Source: Bog-473 sp963807775 | Lineage (GTDB): Bacteria > Actinomycetota > Acidimicrobiia > Acidimicrobiales > RAAP-2 | NCBI GenBank assembly: GCA_963807775.1 | Contig: CAWECY010000008.1 | Location: forward strand, 13,588 to 77,587 | Length of the DNA stretch: 64,000 nucleotides | Direction: 5' to 3' | In this document: one piece after another, positions 27,200-35,846 of the stretch | Numbering within the stretch: position 1 is the first letter of the stretch | Layout: each line of letters begins with the position of its first letter | The notes under the pieces: generated by a model | Databases searched by the model: none | Seen by the model: the letters and a program-made list of their open reading frames with translations, nothing else | What the model was told of the DNA's origin: nothing | Made by a program: the position numbers and the translations under genes

Positions 27200-27922
27200 T
27201 CAGGCTGCCGGCGTCACCACTGCCGGCGCGACGGGCCAGACGTGGTCGCGGGGGTCGATCGGGACCATCCCTTGGGACACCCGCCACTCGTCCACCTCAC
27301 GGGCCCACTCCCGGTGCCAACGGGTCTGCTCGACGTGGAGCCGGCCGAGATCGGCACCCAGCAGCTCCTCGTAACGCTCGGCCAACGCGAACAGCACCTG
27401 CATGGAGGCGATGGCGTCGGCCGAGGCGTCGTGCGCGTGGTCGAACTCGATGCCGTAGTGGGCGCACAGGTCGACGAGAGTCCGCCGGCCCCGGCGGTCG
27501 GGATCGAAGTGGCGGTCGAGCACGCCGGCATCGAGCACCGGGCCGTGCCAACCGCGCTCGACGATGCCCCGGCCGCAGCGCAGTGAGGCCTGCGCATCGA
27601 GCAGGGTGAGGTCGAAGTCGAGCTTCATTCCCGCCAGCGGGGCGCCGCGCCGGCTGGCCGCCACGACGGCGTCGGCCACCAGCGCGACGGCCTCGTCCAG
27701 GGGCATCCCCTCGGTCCGCGCCCGCTCAATCGTGATCCCGTGGACAGCCGTGGCGTCGGCGGGGATGTCCCGCCCCGGGTCGATAAGGCCGGACCAGCTG
27801 CGCACGGCCACTCCGTCCACCACCGAGACAAGCGCGTAGGAGACCGGCACGTCATTGAAGCGGTCGATCCCCGTCGTCTCGAAGTCCAGCCCGAGCACCT
27901 CACCCGAGGTCCACGCACCCAT
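27200..27922 (-). CDS. DEDDh 3'-5' exonuclease (DNA polymerase III epsilon-like)
   Basis: About 240 residues with ExoI DFETTG, ExoII region LDFDLTLLD, and ExoIII HDASADA, the DEDDh nuclease pattern. It is a stand-alone exonuclease, not the polymerase subunit fused to other domains. ATG 27922 (MGAWTSGEVLGLDFETTG) matches relatives in actinobacteria; upstream start codons exist to 28012. It would trim 3' ends of DNA or RNA during repair. Confidence 0.85.
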   Translation of the reverse strand: MGAWTSGEVLGLDFETTGIDRFNDVPVSYALVSVVDGVAVRSWSGLIDPGRDIPADATAVHGITIERARTEGMPLDEAVALVADAVVAASRRGAPLAGMKLDFDLTLLDAQASLRCGRGIVERGWHGPVLDAGVLDRHFDPDRRGRRTLVDLCAHYGIEFDHAHDASADAIASMQVLFALAERYEELLGADLGRLHVEQTRWHREWAREVDEWRVSQGMVPIDPRDHVWPVAPAVVTPAA

Positions 27923-28057
27923 GCGGCCGAGCATGGCAGCGGGCTGTGACAAAACCGCGGATGGCCGCGACACCACCCAACGCCAGGGCGTCGTCGACAG
28001 ACAACGAGGCACGGGCCGGCCCGCGCCCGAGCAGCCCCCCGGCTACCGTCACCCAAC

Positions 28058-30873
28058 GTGAAGGGCCGCCCACGCGTCCGGAGGTGCAGCGGCGCCTCGG
28101 ACGCGCCGAAAGCAGCGCTGTCTGCGCTCCTGTCGGCCTCCCTCGCCCTGGCCCTCGCCTTGATGGCCTCCGGCTCCTCCTCCGCCGGCGCTGCCCCAGC
28201 GCCCGTGCCCGCCACGGTCACCGACCCCGCCGCCCTGGTCCATCCGCTCGACGGCACCGGCACCGGTCCGGTCAACCCGGGCACCGTGGGCGAGTTCCCC
28301 GGGGCCGACGTCCCCTTCGGCATGATCCAGTGGAGCCCCGACACCAGCCCCGATGCGGTGCAGTCCGGCGGCGGCTACGCCTACACCGACACCCACGTCA
28401 ACGGCTTCAGCCTGACCCACCTCAGCGGCACCGGCTGCCCTTCGTACCAGGACGTCCCCATCCTCCCGACCGAGGGCGACATCGCGACCAACCCCCAGTC
28501 GACGCTCGACACCTTCAGCCACCGCACCGAGCAGGCCAGCCCGGGCCACTACCAGGTGACCCTCGGCCCCGCGCCGATCGGGGTGTCGCTCGCCGTCACC
28601 ACGCGCAGCGGCATCGCCGGCTTCACGTTCCCCGCCGGCGACACGCAGTCCAACGTCCTCTTCAAGGTGGCCGACAGCGCCAATCCGGCCAGCGCCGCCA
28701 CCGTCCGCGTCGTCGGCCACGACGAGATCGAGGGGCAAGTGACCAGCGGTCAGTTCTGCCAGACCGGCACCAACTACACCCTCCACTTCGTGGCGCGCTT
28801 CCAGCACCCCTTCGACCGGCCGGTACCTGGAGCGCCGGCGGCCCCACCACCGGATCCACGGGCTGCACGGGCACCGCGTGCGGCGCCTTCGTCACCTTCG
28901 ACACCCGGACGGACCGCCAGGTGCTCATGAAGGTCGGCATCTCCTTCGTCAGCATCGACGACGCCGCCCAGAACCTGGCCGCCGAGGACCCCGGCTGGTC
29001 GGTCGCCGCCGTGGCCGCCCGGGCCACCCAGCGCTGGAACGACCTCCTCGGCCGCATCGCCGTCGGGGGCGGCACCCCGACGCAGCAGCACGTCTTCTAC
29101 ACGGCGCTCTACCACTCGCTGCTCTTCCCCAACGTGGTCTCAGACGTCAACGGCGACTACGCCGGCAGCGACGGCCAGGTGCACACCGACCACGCGACGG
29201 GAGGAGTACGCCAACTTCTCCGAATGGGACATCTACCGCAGCGAGATACAGCTCGAGTCCCTCCTCGACCCCCACGCCGTCGGCGACATGGTCCAGTCGC
29301 TGGTCGACGACGCCGAGCAGGGTGGCTGGCTCCCGAAGTGGGCCATCGTCGGCGGAGACGAGGCGCAGATGGACGGCGACTCGGCCGACCCCATCATCGC
29401 CGACGCCTACGCCATGGGCGTGCGCAACTTCGACGTCGCCGCCGCGCTGAGATACATGGTCAAGGGCGCCACGCAGATGGAGACGAACCACGGCCTCGAG
29501 ATCGAGCGGCAGTACCTGAGCCAGTACCTGACCCAGCACTACATCAACGCCGGCTCGCTCGACCTGACGTCCATCGACTACTCCCTCGGCGGCTCGGCCA
29601 CGCTCGAGTACGCCATCGACGACTTCGCCATCGCCCAGCTGGCCACGGCCGTCCACCAACCGGCGCTGGCGAGCAGCCATGGAGCAGCGCGCCTCGAATT
29701 GGGAGTACGAGTTCAACCCGGCCACCGGCTACATCCAGGCACGCGGCAGCGACGGCAGCTTCCCGCCAGGACAGGCCTTCGAGGCCTCGCAGCTCGAGCC
29801 GGGCGGCCAGACGGGGTTCGAGGAGGGCAACGCCGTGCAGTACACCTGGTACGTCCCCCAGGACGTGGCGGCCGAGGCCGCGCTCATGGGCGGCGACGCC
29901 GCAGCAGTGGCGAAGCTCGAGACGTTCTTCACCCAACTGAACGCCACCCGCGATGTGCCCTACGACTGGTCGGGCAACGAGCCCGGCGAGTGGGCGCCGT
30001 GGGAATTCGACTACCTCGGCGCGCCCGCCCAGACCCAGCGCGTCGTGCGCGCCATCGCCGACAGCGAGTACGCCGACGCACCGGTCGACGAGCCGGGCAA
30101 CGACGACCTCGGCGCCATCTCGTCGTGGTACGTGTGGGCCGCCCTCGGCCTCTTCCCGCTCACCCCCGGCACCGCCAACCTGGCGCTGGCCAGTCCGCTC
30201 TTCCCGTCAACGACCATCTCGTTGCCTGACGGCCACCGCCTCGTCCTGCACGCCCCGGGCGCGGCGGCCTCCCGGCCCTACGTCCACGCCCTTAGCGTCA
30301 GCGGCATCACCCCTCCGTCGACCGGGACGCCCGGCTGCTCGGGCTCCAACCCTGTCCGCACACCGCCCGGGACCTGGGACCTGCCCTGGCTGCCGGCGTC
30401 CGTCCTTCGGTCCGGGGGCACCTTGTCCTTCACCCTGGCCGGCACGCCCGATCCCGCCTGGGGCGCTTCACAGAGTGCCGCCCCGCCCTCGTTCGATACC
30501 GGCGCGCTCCCGGCCGTGGGTTACTCCCTCCCGAGCGGCGCCACCACCGTCGTAGCCGGGCAGCCGACGACAGTGCAGCTGGGTGCCGTCCCCGCCATCG
30601 ACCCCGTGACGTCGGTGAGCTGGCAGGTGTCCTCGGACCCAGCCGGACTCCAGGTGGCGCCCGTCCTCGGGCACGCTCGACCTCGCTTCGTCCACCACCG
30701 CCGTCAGCTTTGCGGATTCGTGCCACCCCGCGGTCGTCGTCCATCCGGCCACCCAGTCGCTGTCGGTGACCGGGACCGCGCCAGGTTCCTACGGGCTCCA
30801 CGTCGAATTCCACACTCCGAGCGGCCAGTCCCTCCCCCCGGTGGTCCTCGACATCCAGGTGCTCGCCCGCTGA
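28058..30873 (+). pseudogene. GH92 alpha-mannosidase, exported, broken by four frameshifts
   Basis: The coding signal runs across 2.8 kb in changing frames. It starts at GTG 28058 with a signal peptide, then the GH92 pattern: PGADVPFGMIQWSP, GGGYAYTDTHVNGFSLTHLSG, FSEWDIYRS, GGWLPKW, NPATGY, DWSGNEPGEWAPWEFDYLG, GNDDLGAISSWYVWAALGLFP. Frame changes fall near 28824 (one base lost), 29200, 29677 and 30670 (one base gained each), after which the frame closes at 30871. Intact, it would be about 938 residues and trim alpha-mannans outside the cell. Real decay and sequencing indels cannot be told apart here. Confidence 0.85.
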
Positions 30874-30918
30874 TCCCGACGCCACCCGTCTGGGGCCGAC
30901 CGCGTTCGAGACCGGTTC

Positions 30919-31458
30919 TTAGCCCTCTCCCAGCGCTCCCCGCAGGCTGCCTGCGTTCCGCTCAATCGGATCACCCGCTTCGAGCACCAGGTCCACGTCG
31001 TCCGGAGGCTCCCACCCCGATCGGGACCGCTCGACGTGGTCCCACTCGAGTTCGTACCAACCCGGGATGCCGCGGACACGACCCTCCACACGGGAGCGGT
31101 GCATGGCGGCGTCGGCGCATGTGGTCATGACCACGAGGCTCTGGACGCACTCTTCGTCGGCGACGACACGCGTGCGCGCCACGTCGGGACCGCGGGCGAC
31201 CCCGTCCAGGACGACGGACGATCCCAGCCGCAACTGCGAGCGGGCCAGCGACCACAGGATCGACCAACCGACCGACCGGTGACCGACGACGCCCATGTCG
31301 TCGAGCGCCCGCTGCATCTCCGGGAACGGGCGCAGACCGCTCATGGCCCAGTCGTGCGCCAGCACCGGTGCCCCGAGCGCCCGCGCCGCCACTTCGGCCA
31401 TCGTCGACTTGCCTGTCCCGGGCAGGCCGGTCACGAGTACGAGGAGTGGGCGAGACAT
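30919..31458 (-). CDS. P-loop ATP-binding kinase-like protein (AAA_33)
   Basis: A 179-residue P-loop protein with Walker A GLPGTGKST at residues 10-18 and a lid-type Arg pair (RSRVEGRVRG) near residue 125, the layout of small kinases such as zeta-toxin/APS- or gluconate-kinase-like proteins. The phosphoryl acceptor is unknown. It ends just after the broken mannosidase and is transcribed against it. Confidence 0.78.
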   Translation of the reverse strand: MSRPLLVLVTGLPGTGKSTMAEVAARALGAPVLAHDWAMSGLRPFPEMQRALDDMGVVGHRSVGWSILWSLARSQLRLGSSVVLDGVARGPDVARTRVVADEECVQSLVVMTTCADAAMHRSRVEGRVRGIPGWYELEWDHVERSRSGWEPPDDVDLVLEAGDPIERNAGSLRGALGEG

Positions 31459-31476
31459 GTCGGGTGGCCCACGACG

Positions 31477-31704
31477 TTAGGCGCAGACCCGCTCGGGCTC
31501 AGGGGTCCTGACGGCGACGGCGCCGAGATCAAGCGTACGGAACGGCGAAATCGCAGTCAGGCTGGCTCGATGGGTGACGGGCAGGCTGGCCTGGTAGGTG
31601 ATCCGAATGCCCAGGTCGCTGGTCCGGAGCTCGGCGTAGAGACGCCGCGCCTTCGGCGACAGCCGAGACCGCTGAGCGAACGCTCCGATCGTCATCTCGT
31701 CCAT
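31477..31704 (-). pseudogene. MerR-family regulator remnant (HTH only)
   Basis: The 75-residue product starts with MTIGAFAQRSRLSPKARRLY, the N-terminal DNA-binding helix-turn-helix of MerR proteins, with a GGGAGCG ribosome site. After RLYAEL the rest of the wing and the dimerisation helix are absent; an unrelated Thr/Arg-rich tail follows. It looks like the product of an internal deletion. A MerR-type dyad lies 50 bases upstream. Confidence 0.55.
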
Positions 31705-31754
31705 TGCTCGCTCCCTCGCCGGCGGGACCTTCGCCCGCGCCTGGCGTCGTGCGC

Positions 31755-31777
31755 CTTGCCCCAAGGTGAAGGTCAAG
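31755..31777 (-). promoter_or_regulatory. MerR-type operator dyad
   Basis: On the minus strand CTTGACC and GGGGCAAG form an imperfect dyad (6 of 7 arm positions match) about 23 bp across, 50 bp upstream of the MerR remnant. This is the size and position of operators that MerR proteins bind in their own long-spacer promoters. Inferred from symmetry only. Confidence 0.35.
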
Positions 31778-31873
31778 CGACTTGATATCCCGTTCAGGGG
31801 CTAGCCTCGCAGCGCCCCGGGGACCGCTTGCCTTCGACGGCGTCTGTGCCGGTGCTGAGGGAAGGGAGGGCGC

Positions 31874-32944
31874 GTGGCAGACATGAAGGCGTTGCAGGTG
31901 ACTCGTCACGGGCAACCCGGAGAGGTCCTGGCCGTGCGCACGGTCGAGCGCCCGGAGCCCGGTCCGGGCGAGGTGCGGGTGCAGGTGCTCGCCGCCTCGC
32001 TGAACTTCAACGACATCGACCGCTGCCGGGGGAACCTCGTCTCAGTGCCCACACCCCCGCCGTTCACACTCGGCATGGACGTGTGCGGCGTGGTCGACGC
32101 CGTCGGCGAGGGCGCCGAATCGTGGCTGGGACGCCGCGTGGTCGCCATCACGAAGAACGCGCTCGGTGGCATCGCCGACTACGCCATCGCTGATGTGATC
32201 TCGGTCTTCGACGCTCCCGCCAGCTTCGACGACGCCGAGGCGACCGCCTTCCTGCTGTCGTTCCAGACATCGCACCTCGCCCTCTTTCAACGGGGACGAC
32301 TCCACGACGGCGAGACCCTGGTCGTGCATTCCGCCGCCAGCGGGGTGGGCACGGCCGGCATCCAGCTGGGCAAGGCCGCCGGGGCCCGCGTCATCGCCGT
32401 CGCCGGTGGGCCCGAGAAGGTGGCTCTGTGCGCCTCGCTCGGCGCCGACCTGGTCGTCGACCACACCGCCCAGGACTTTGTGGAGGCCGTGCTCGCCGCG
32501 ACGGGCGACGCGGGCGCCGACGTCGTCTACGACCTCGCCGGCGGCGACTTCGTGGAGCGCTCCTGGCGCTGCACGGCGCACGGCGGTCGCTACCTGGCGG
32601 TCGGCTTCGCCGATGACGACGCCAACGGCATGACAGGTCGACCCCTGCGGATGGCGTGCATCGGGAACATCGACATCGTGGCCGTGATGCTGGCCTGGGT
32701 GGACTCGGTGGACCCCGGCATGCGTCGCTTCGGCTTCAACCCGTTCGGGCGCGACGTCGCTGACGAGATTCACGCTGATCTCCTTCGATTGGCCGCCGCC
32801 GGCAAGATCCGACCGGTCGTGGGCCGGCGGGTCAGCATCGAAGAGGCGGGCCGTGCGCTCGACGAGCACGAAGCGCGGCGATCCATCGGGCGCACGGTGG
32901 TCGAGATTGACCGTGGCGGATCGCAGGCGGACGCCACGGGATGA
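31874..32944 (+). CDS. NADPH:quinone oxidoreductase-like MDR protein
   Basis: A 356-residue zinc-free medium-chain reductase: substrate domain with ASLNFNDIDRCRG, nucleotide motif HSAASGVGTAGIQLGKAAGARVIAV, and ADVVYDLAGGDF, all typical of the QOR/Qor-like group. GAAGGGAGGG precedes the GTG. It would reduce enones, quinones or enoyl thioesters with NADPH. Its stop overlaps the start of the sulfotransferase (ATGA). Confidence 0.88.
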   Translation: MADMKALQVTRHGQPGEVLAVRTVERPEPGPGEVRVQVLAASLNFNDIDRCRGNLVSVPTPPPFTLGMDVCGVVDAVGEGAESWLGRRVVAITKNALGGIADYAIADVISVFDAPASFDDAEATAFLLSFQTSHLALFQRGRLHDGETLVVHSAASGVGTAGIQLGKAAGARVIAVAGGPEKVALCASLGADLVVDHTAQDFVEAVLAATGDAGADVVYDLAGGDFVERSWRCTAHGGRYLAVGFADDDANGMTGRPLRMACIGNIDIVAVMLAWVDSVDPGMRRFGFNPFGRDVADEIHADLLRLAAAGKIRPVVGRRVSIEEAGRALDEHEARRSIGRTVVEIDRGGSQADATG

Positions 32945-34209
32945 GTCCGGTCGAGTACACGTGGCGCGACTCGGAGTTGCGCAGCCGGCCGCTCCTTGCC
33001 CTCAACTGGGTGGGAGCACGGCTGGACGGCCTCGGCCTCGGCCTCGACGTGCCATCACTCAGCCCCTCATCGGTCATGAAGTCGGCGATCAAGACGGCGG
33101 GCTCGGATGACTTCGGGAGCGATTCCTTCCGCGAGCCGCTCGAGGTGTTCCTCCGATCCTGCCGGGACGAGGCCGAGCTGACCACCTTCGGCCGCATGCT
33201 CATCTCCAAAATGCTGGCTTCCACCCTGGCCAACCGCATTGAGCTCCACCGGTGGTCGGTGGAGCACCCCGAAGTTCAAGGCGAGCGTATCGAGCGCCCT
33301 TGGATCATCGTCGGTCTGCCGCGCACCGGAACCAGCATCCTGTCCATGCTGCTCGGGCTCGACCCGGTCGCTCGTCCGTTGCTGCAGTGGGAGGCCGCCC
33401 ACCCCGTCCCGCCCTCGACGCTGGAGGAGGCTGCAGAGGACCCGCGCATCGCCCGCACCGCCAAGGACCTCGAGGGGTTGATGAAACTCAACCCGCCGTT
33501 GAAGGCCATGCACCCCTTCGGAGCCACCCTGGCCGAGGAATGCGTGTCCCTCTTCATGTACGACGTCCGCACGCTCGCCCTCGAGACCCAAGCGCACGTG
33601 CCGTCCTACGCGCGCTGGCTCGAACAGGCGGACATGACGCCCGCCTACGCCCAGCACCGCTTGGCCCTCCAGATGCTGCAGTCGCGCCAACCGACGGAGC
33701 GCTGGATCCTCAAGACACCCAACCATCTGTGGCACCTCGACGCCATGCTCGCTGCCTACCCGGACGCCGGGGTCATCTGGACCCACCGCGACCCGGGCCC
33801 CGTCGTCACCTCACTGGCCAGCCTGGCCAACGCCGGGCAGCGCCTCCTGACCAGCCGTATCGACCCCCGCCCGACCGCCGAGGAGTGGAAGCGCAAGTGT
33901 GCGTTCGCTCTCAATTCGGCGATGACCTTCGACGAGAAGGCCGGCGACGGCTGGTGCCAACACCTCCACTACGACAGCCTGATGGCCGATCCGGTCGAGG
34001 CCGTCCGTGTGCTGTACCGTCAATTCGGAGAGGAGGTGACACCCCTGCACGCCCGGCGCATGGGTGCCTTCCTGGAGCAACGACCGCCCGATCGCTTTGG
34101 CCGTCACCGCTACGACCCCGCAGACTTCGGCTGGACGTACCCTGGCTTGGCCAGGGAGTTCCAGGCGTACATCGAGCGGTACAACATCGAGACGGCGGAC
34201 GCTGCGTAG
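32941..34209 (+). CDS. sulfotransferase family protein
   Basis: A 422-residue Sulfotransfer_3-type protein. The PAPS 5'-phosphosulfate loop is GLPRTGTS near residue 124; the 3'-phosphate region includes WILKTPNHLWHLDAM and VIWTHRDP. Such proteins occur in many lipid- and steroid-degrading actinobacteria next to acyl-CoA genes and may transfer sulfate to a sterol or lipid; the acceptor is unknown. Coupled by ATGA overlap to the upstream oxidoreductase. Confidence 0.85.
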   Translation: MSPVEYTWRDSELRSRPLLALNWVGARLDGLGLGLDVPSLSPSSVMKSAIKTAGSDDFGSDSFREPLEVFLRSCRDEAELTTFGRMLISKMLASTLANRIELHRWSVEHPEVQGERIERPWIIVGLPRTGTSILSMLLGLDPVARPLLQWEAAHPVPPSTLEEAAEDPRIARTAKDLEGLMKLNPPLKAMHPFGATLAEECVSLFMYDVRTLALETQAHVPSYARWLEQADMTPAYAQHRLALQMLQSRQPTERWILKTPNHLWHLDAMLAAYPDAGVIWTHRDPGPVVTSLASLANAGQRLLTSRIDPRPTAEEWKRKCAFALNSAMTFDEKAGDGWCQHLHYDSLMADPVEAVRVLYRQFGEEVTPLHARRMGAFLEQRPPDRFGRHRYDPADFGWTYPGLAREFQAYIERYNIETADAA

Positions 34210-34321
34210 GTCCCACCTCACCGCACCCCTCTCCCCCGTCGTGGCTCGACCGTGTATCGGCCGAGGTTCGAGCTGTTTGCTGACATTGACGTGTGCGGGG
34301 TTGCTAGTGTGCCTCGCAAAC

Positions 34322-34335
34322 AGGAACGTGTTCTA
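34322..34335. promoter_or_regulatory. KstR-like palindromic operator
   Basis: AGGAACGTGTTCTA contains the perfect palindrome GAACGTGTTC halves (GAAC..GTTC) and matches the AACnnGTT core of TetR-type KstR operators in steroid-degrading actinobacteria. It lies 66 bases before the importer binding-protein gene, where a promoter is expected. Basis: motif resemblance, not a tested site. Confidence 0.45.
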
Positions 34336-34400
34336 ATACGCTACCGGAGTGTGCCGGGGCAGCACTCATACGGGGCTGCTCTGCGGACAGGGGGTTGGAC

Positions 34401-35786
34401 ATGAAGGTTTTCACGGGCATGCGGATCGTTGCGCTGGCCTTTCTGCTCACAACGCTGACGGCTGCGGGGCTGGCGGTTTCTCCTTCAGTGTCGGGTGCGT
34501 CGTCTATCTCCAACACGTCGTTCGGCAACCTGCCCTCCCCGTGTGGCAAGGGACACGCCACCGGAGCGACCGACCAGGGCGTGACCAATTCCACGATCAA
34601 CATCGCCTACGGCGACGACCGGGGCTTCTCCGGTGAACCGGGCCTCGACCAGGAGATGGGCGACGCCGTCAAGGCAATGATCGCCTGGTGCGACGCGCAA
34701 GGCGGCATCAACGGTCGCAAGATCGTCGGTGACTACTACGACGCCGCCGTCACCAACGTCGGCAGCGTCATGACCCAGGCCTGCAAGACCGACTTCATGC
34801 TGGTCGGCGAAGGCTTCGCCCTCGATGGCCTCGCCGAGCAGACCCGCCTCAGCTGCAACCTGGCCGCCGTGCCGGGCTTCACCGTCTCCCCCGTGGTGGC
34901 CAACGCGTACGAGATGTACCAGGCGTCGCCGAACCCGGTGAACTACAGCCCCGCCGCGCTCGCCTACCAGGGCGAGAAGCTCTTCCCCAAACAGGTCAAG
35001 CATGCGGCCGTGTACGACTCCACCCTCTCCACCCAGCAGCAGTCGACCGCCAAGGCGGTGCAGGCCTACACCGAGGCCGGCTGGAAGTTCATCAACTGCC
35101 CGTTCCTGGTCAACTACAACGGTGAGGCCAACTACACGCCGTTCGCCCAGAAGCTGCAGAGCTGCGGGGCCCAGGTCGTCTTCGACGACGCCACGCCGGG
35201 GCCGGTCATCTACGGGGTCCTCGAGTCGGACAACCAGATCGGCTACGACCCGATCTGGTTGATGGACGCCGCCATGTACACGGAATCGTTCGCGCAGTGG
35301 AACACGGACGGGCTGGGTAACAACGTCTATGTCCATGTGGCCTACGAACCGCTCGAGGCGGCCAAGGTCGTCCCGGCCGTCGCCCAATACCTGGCGATCG
35401 TAAAGAAGTACGGCGGCCTCACCTCGGCGCTGGGCGAGCAGTCCACGTCCTCGTTCCTCCTCTGGGCCACCGAGGCTAAGGCCTGCGGGTCCAACCTCAC
35501 CCGCCAGTGCATGATCAACCACCTGGCCAAGGTGACGAACTGGACCGGCGGCGGCCTCAATGCGCCCACCAACCCGGCCAAGAACCTCCCGCCGGCCTGC
35601 GGAATCTTGATGAAGCTCGACAACACCAAGTGGGTGCAGGCGTACCCGAAGAAGCTCGGAGCCTTCGACTGCAACCCGAAGTACGTGGTCCCGAACTCGG
35701 GAGCCGCCGTCATCACCACCCCCCTCAACGCACAGGGCTACGCGACCGAGTACGCGACGTCGTCGGTGATCAAGCCTCAGGGATGA
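34401..35786 (+). CDS. branched-chain-type ABC importer, substrate-binding protein
   Basis: A 461-residue periplasmic-binding-protein-fold type I (Peripla_BP_6) protein. Residues 1-35 are a signal peptide ending near SVSGASS; no lipobox Cys follows. Ligand-domain features include INIAYGDDRGFSGEPGLDQEMGDAVKAMIAWCDAQGGINGRKI. GGGGG six bases before ATG 34401 favours this over TTG 34395. First gene of the importer set (binding protein, LivH-LivM fusion, two ATPases). Substrate may be an organic acid, amide or steroid fragment, not only amino acids. Confidence 0.88.
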   Translation: MKVFTGMRIVALAFLLTTLTAAGLAVSPSVSGASSISNTSFGNLPSPCGKGHATGATDQGVTNSTINIAYGDDRGFSGEPGLDQEMGDAVKAMIAWCDAQGGINGRKIVGDYYDAAVTNVGSVMTQACKTDFMLVGEGFALDGLAEQTRLSCNLAAVPGFTVSPVVANAYEMYQASPNPVNYSPAALAYQGEKLFPKQVKHAAVYDSTLSTQQQSTAKAVQAYTEAGWKFINCPFLVNYNGEANYTPFAQKLQSCGAQVVFDDATPGPVIYGVLESDNQIGYDPIWLMDAAMYTESFAQWNTDGLGNNVYVHVAYEPLEAAKVVPAVAQYLAIVKKYGGLTSALGEQSTSSFLLWATEAKACGSNLTRQCMINHLAKVTNWTGGGLNAPTNPAKNLPPACGILMKLDNTKWVQAYPKKLGAFDCNPKYVVPNSGAAVITTPLNAQGYATEYATSSVIKPQG

Positions 35787-35846
35787 GGTTTTCGCACGAC
35801 GCCTGGCTCATAATGTGACCTGAGCCAGGCGTCGGGAGCCCCGGCC

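Noticed and set aside
26094..27374. 426-codon plus-strand frame
   Set aside because: It crosses the tRNA-Val gene and shadows the PhyH dioxygenase in another frame, with Arg/Pro-rich composition typical of high-GC shadows.
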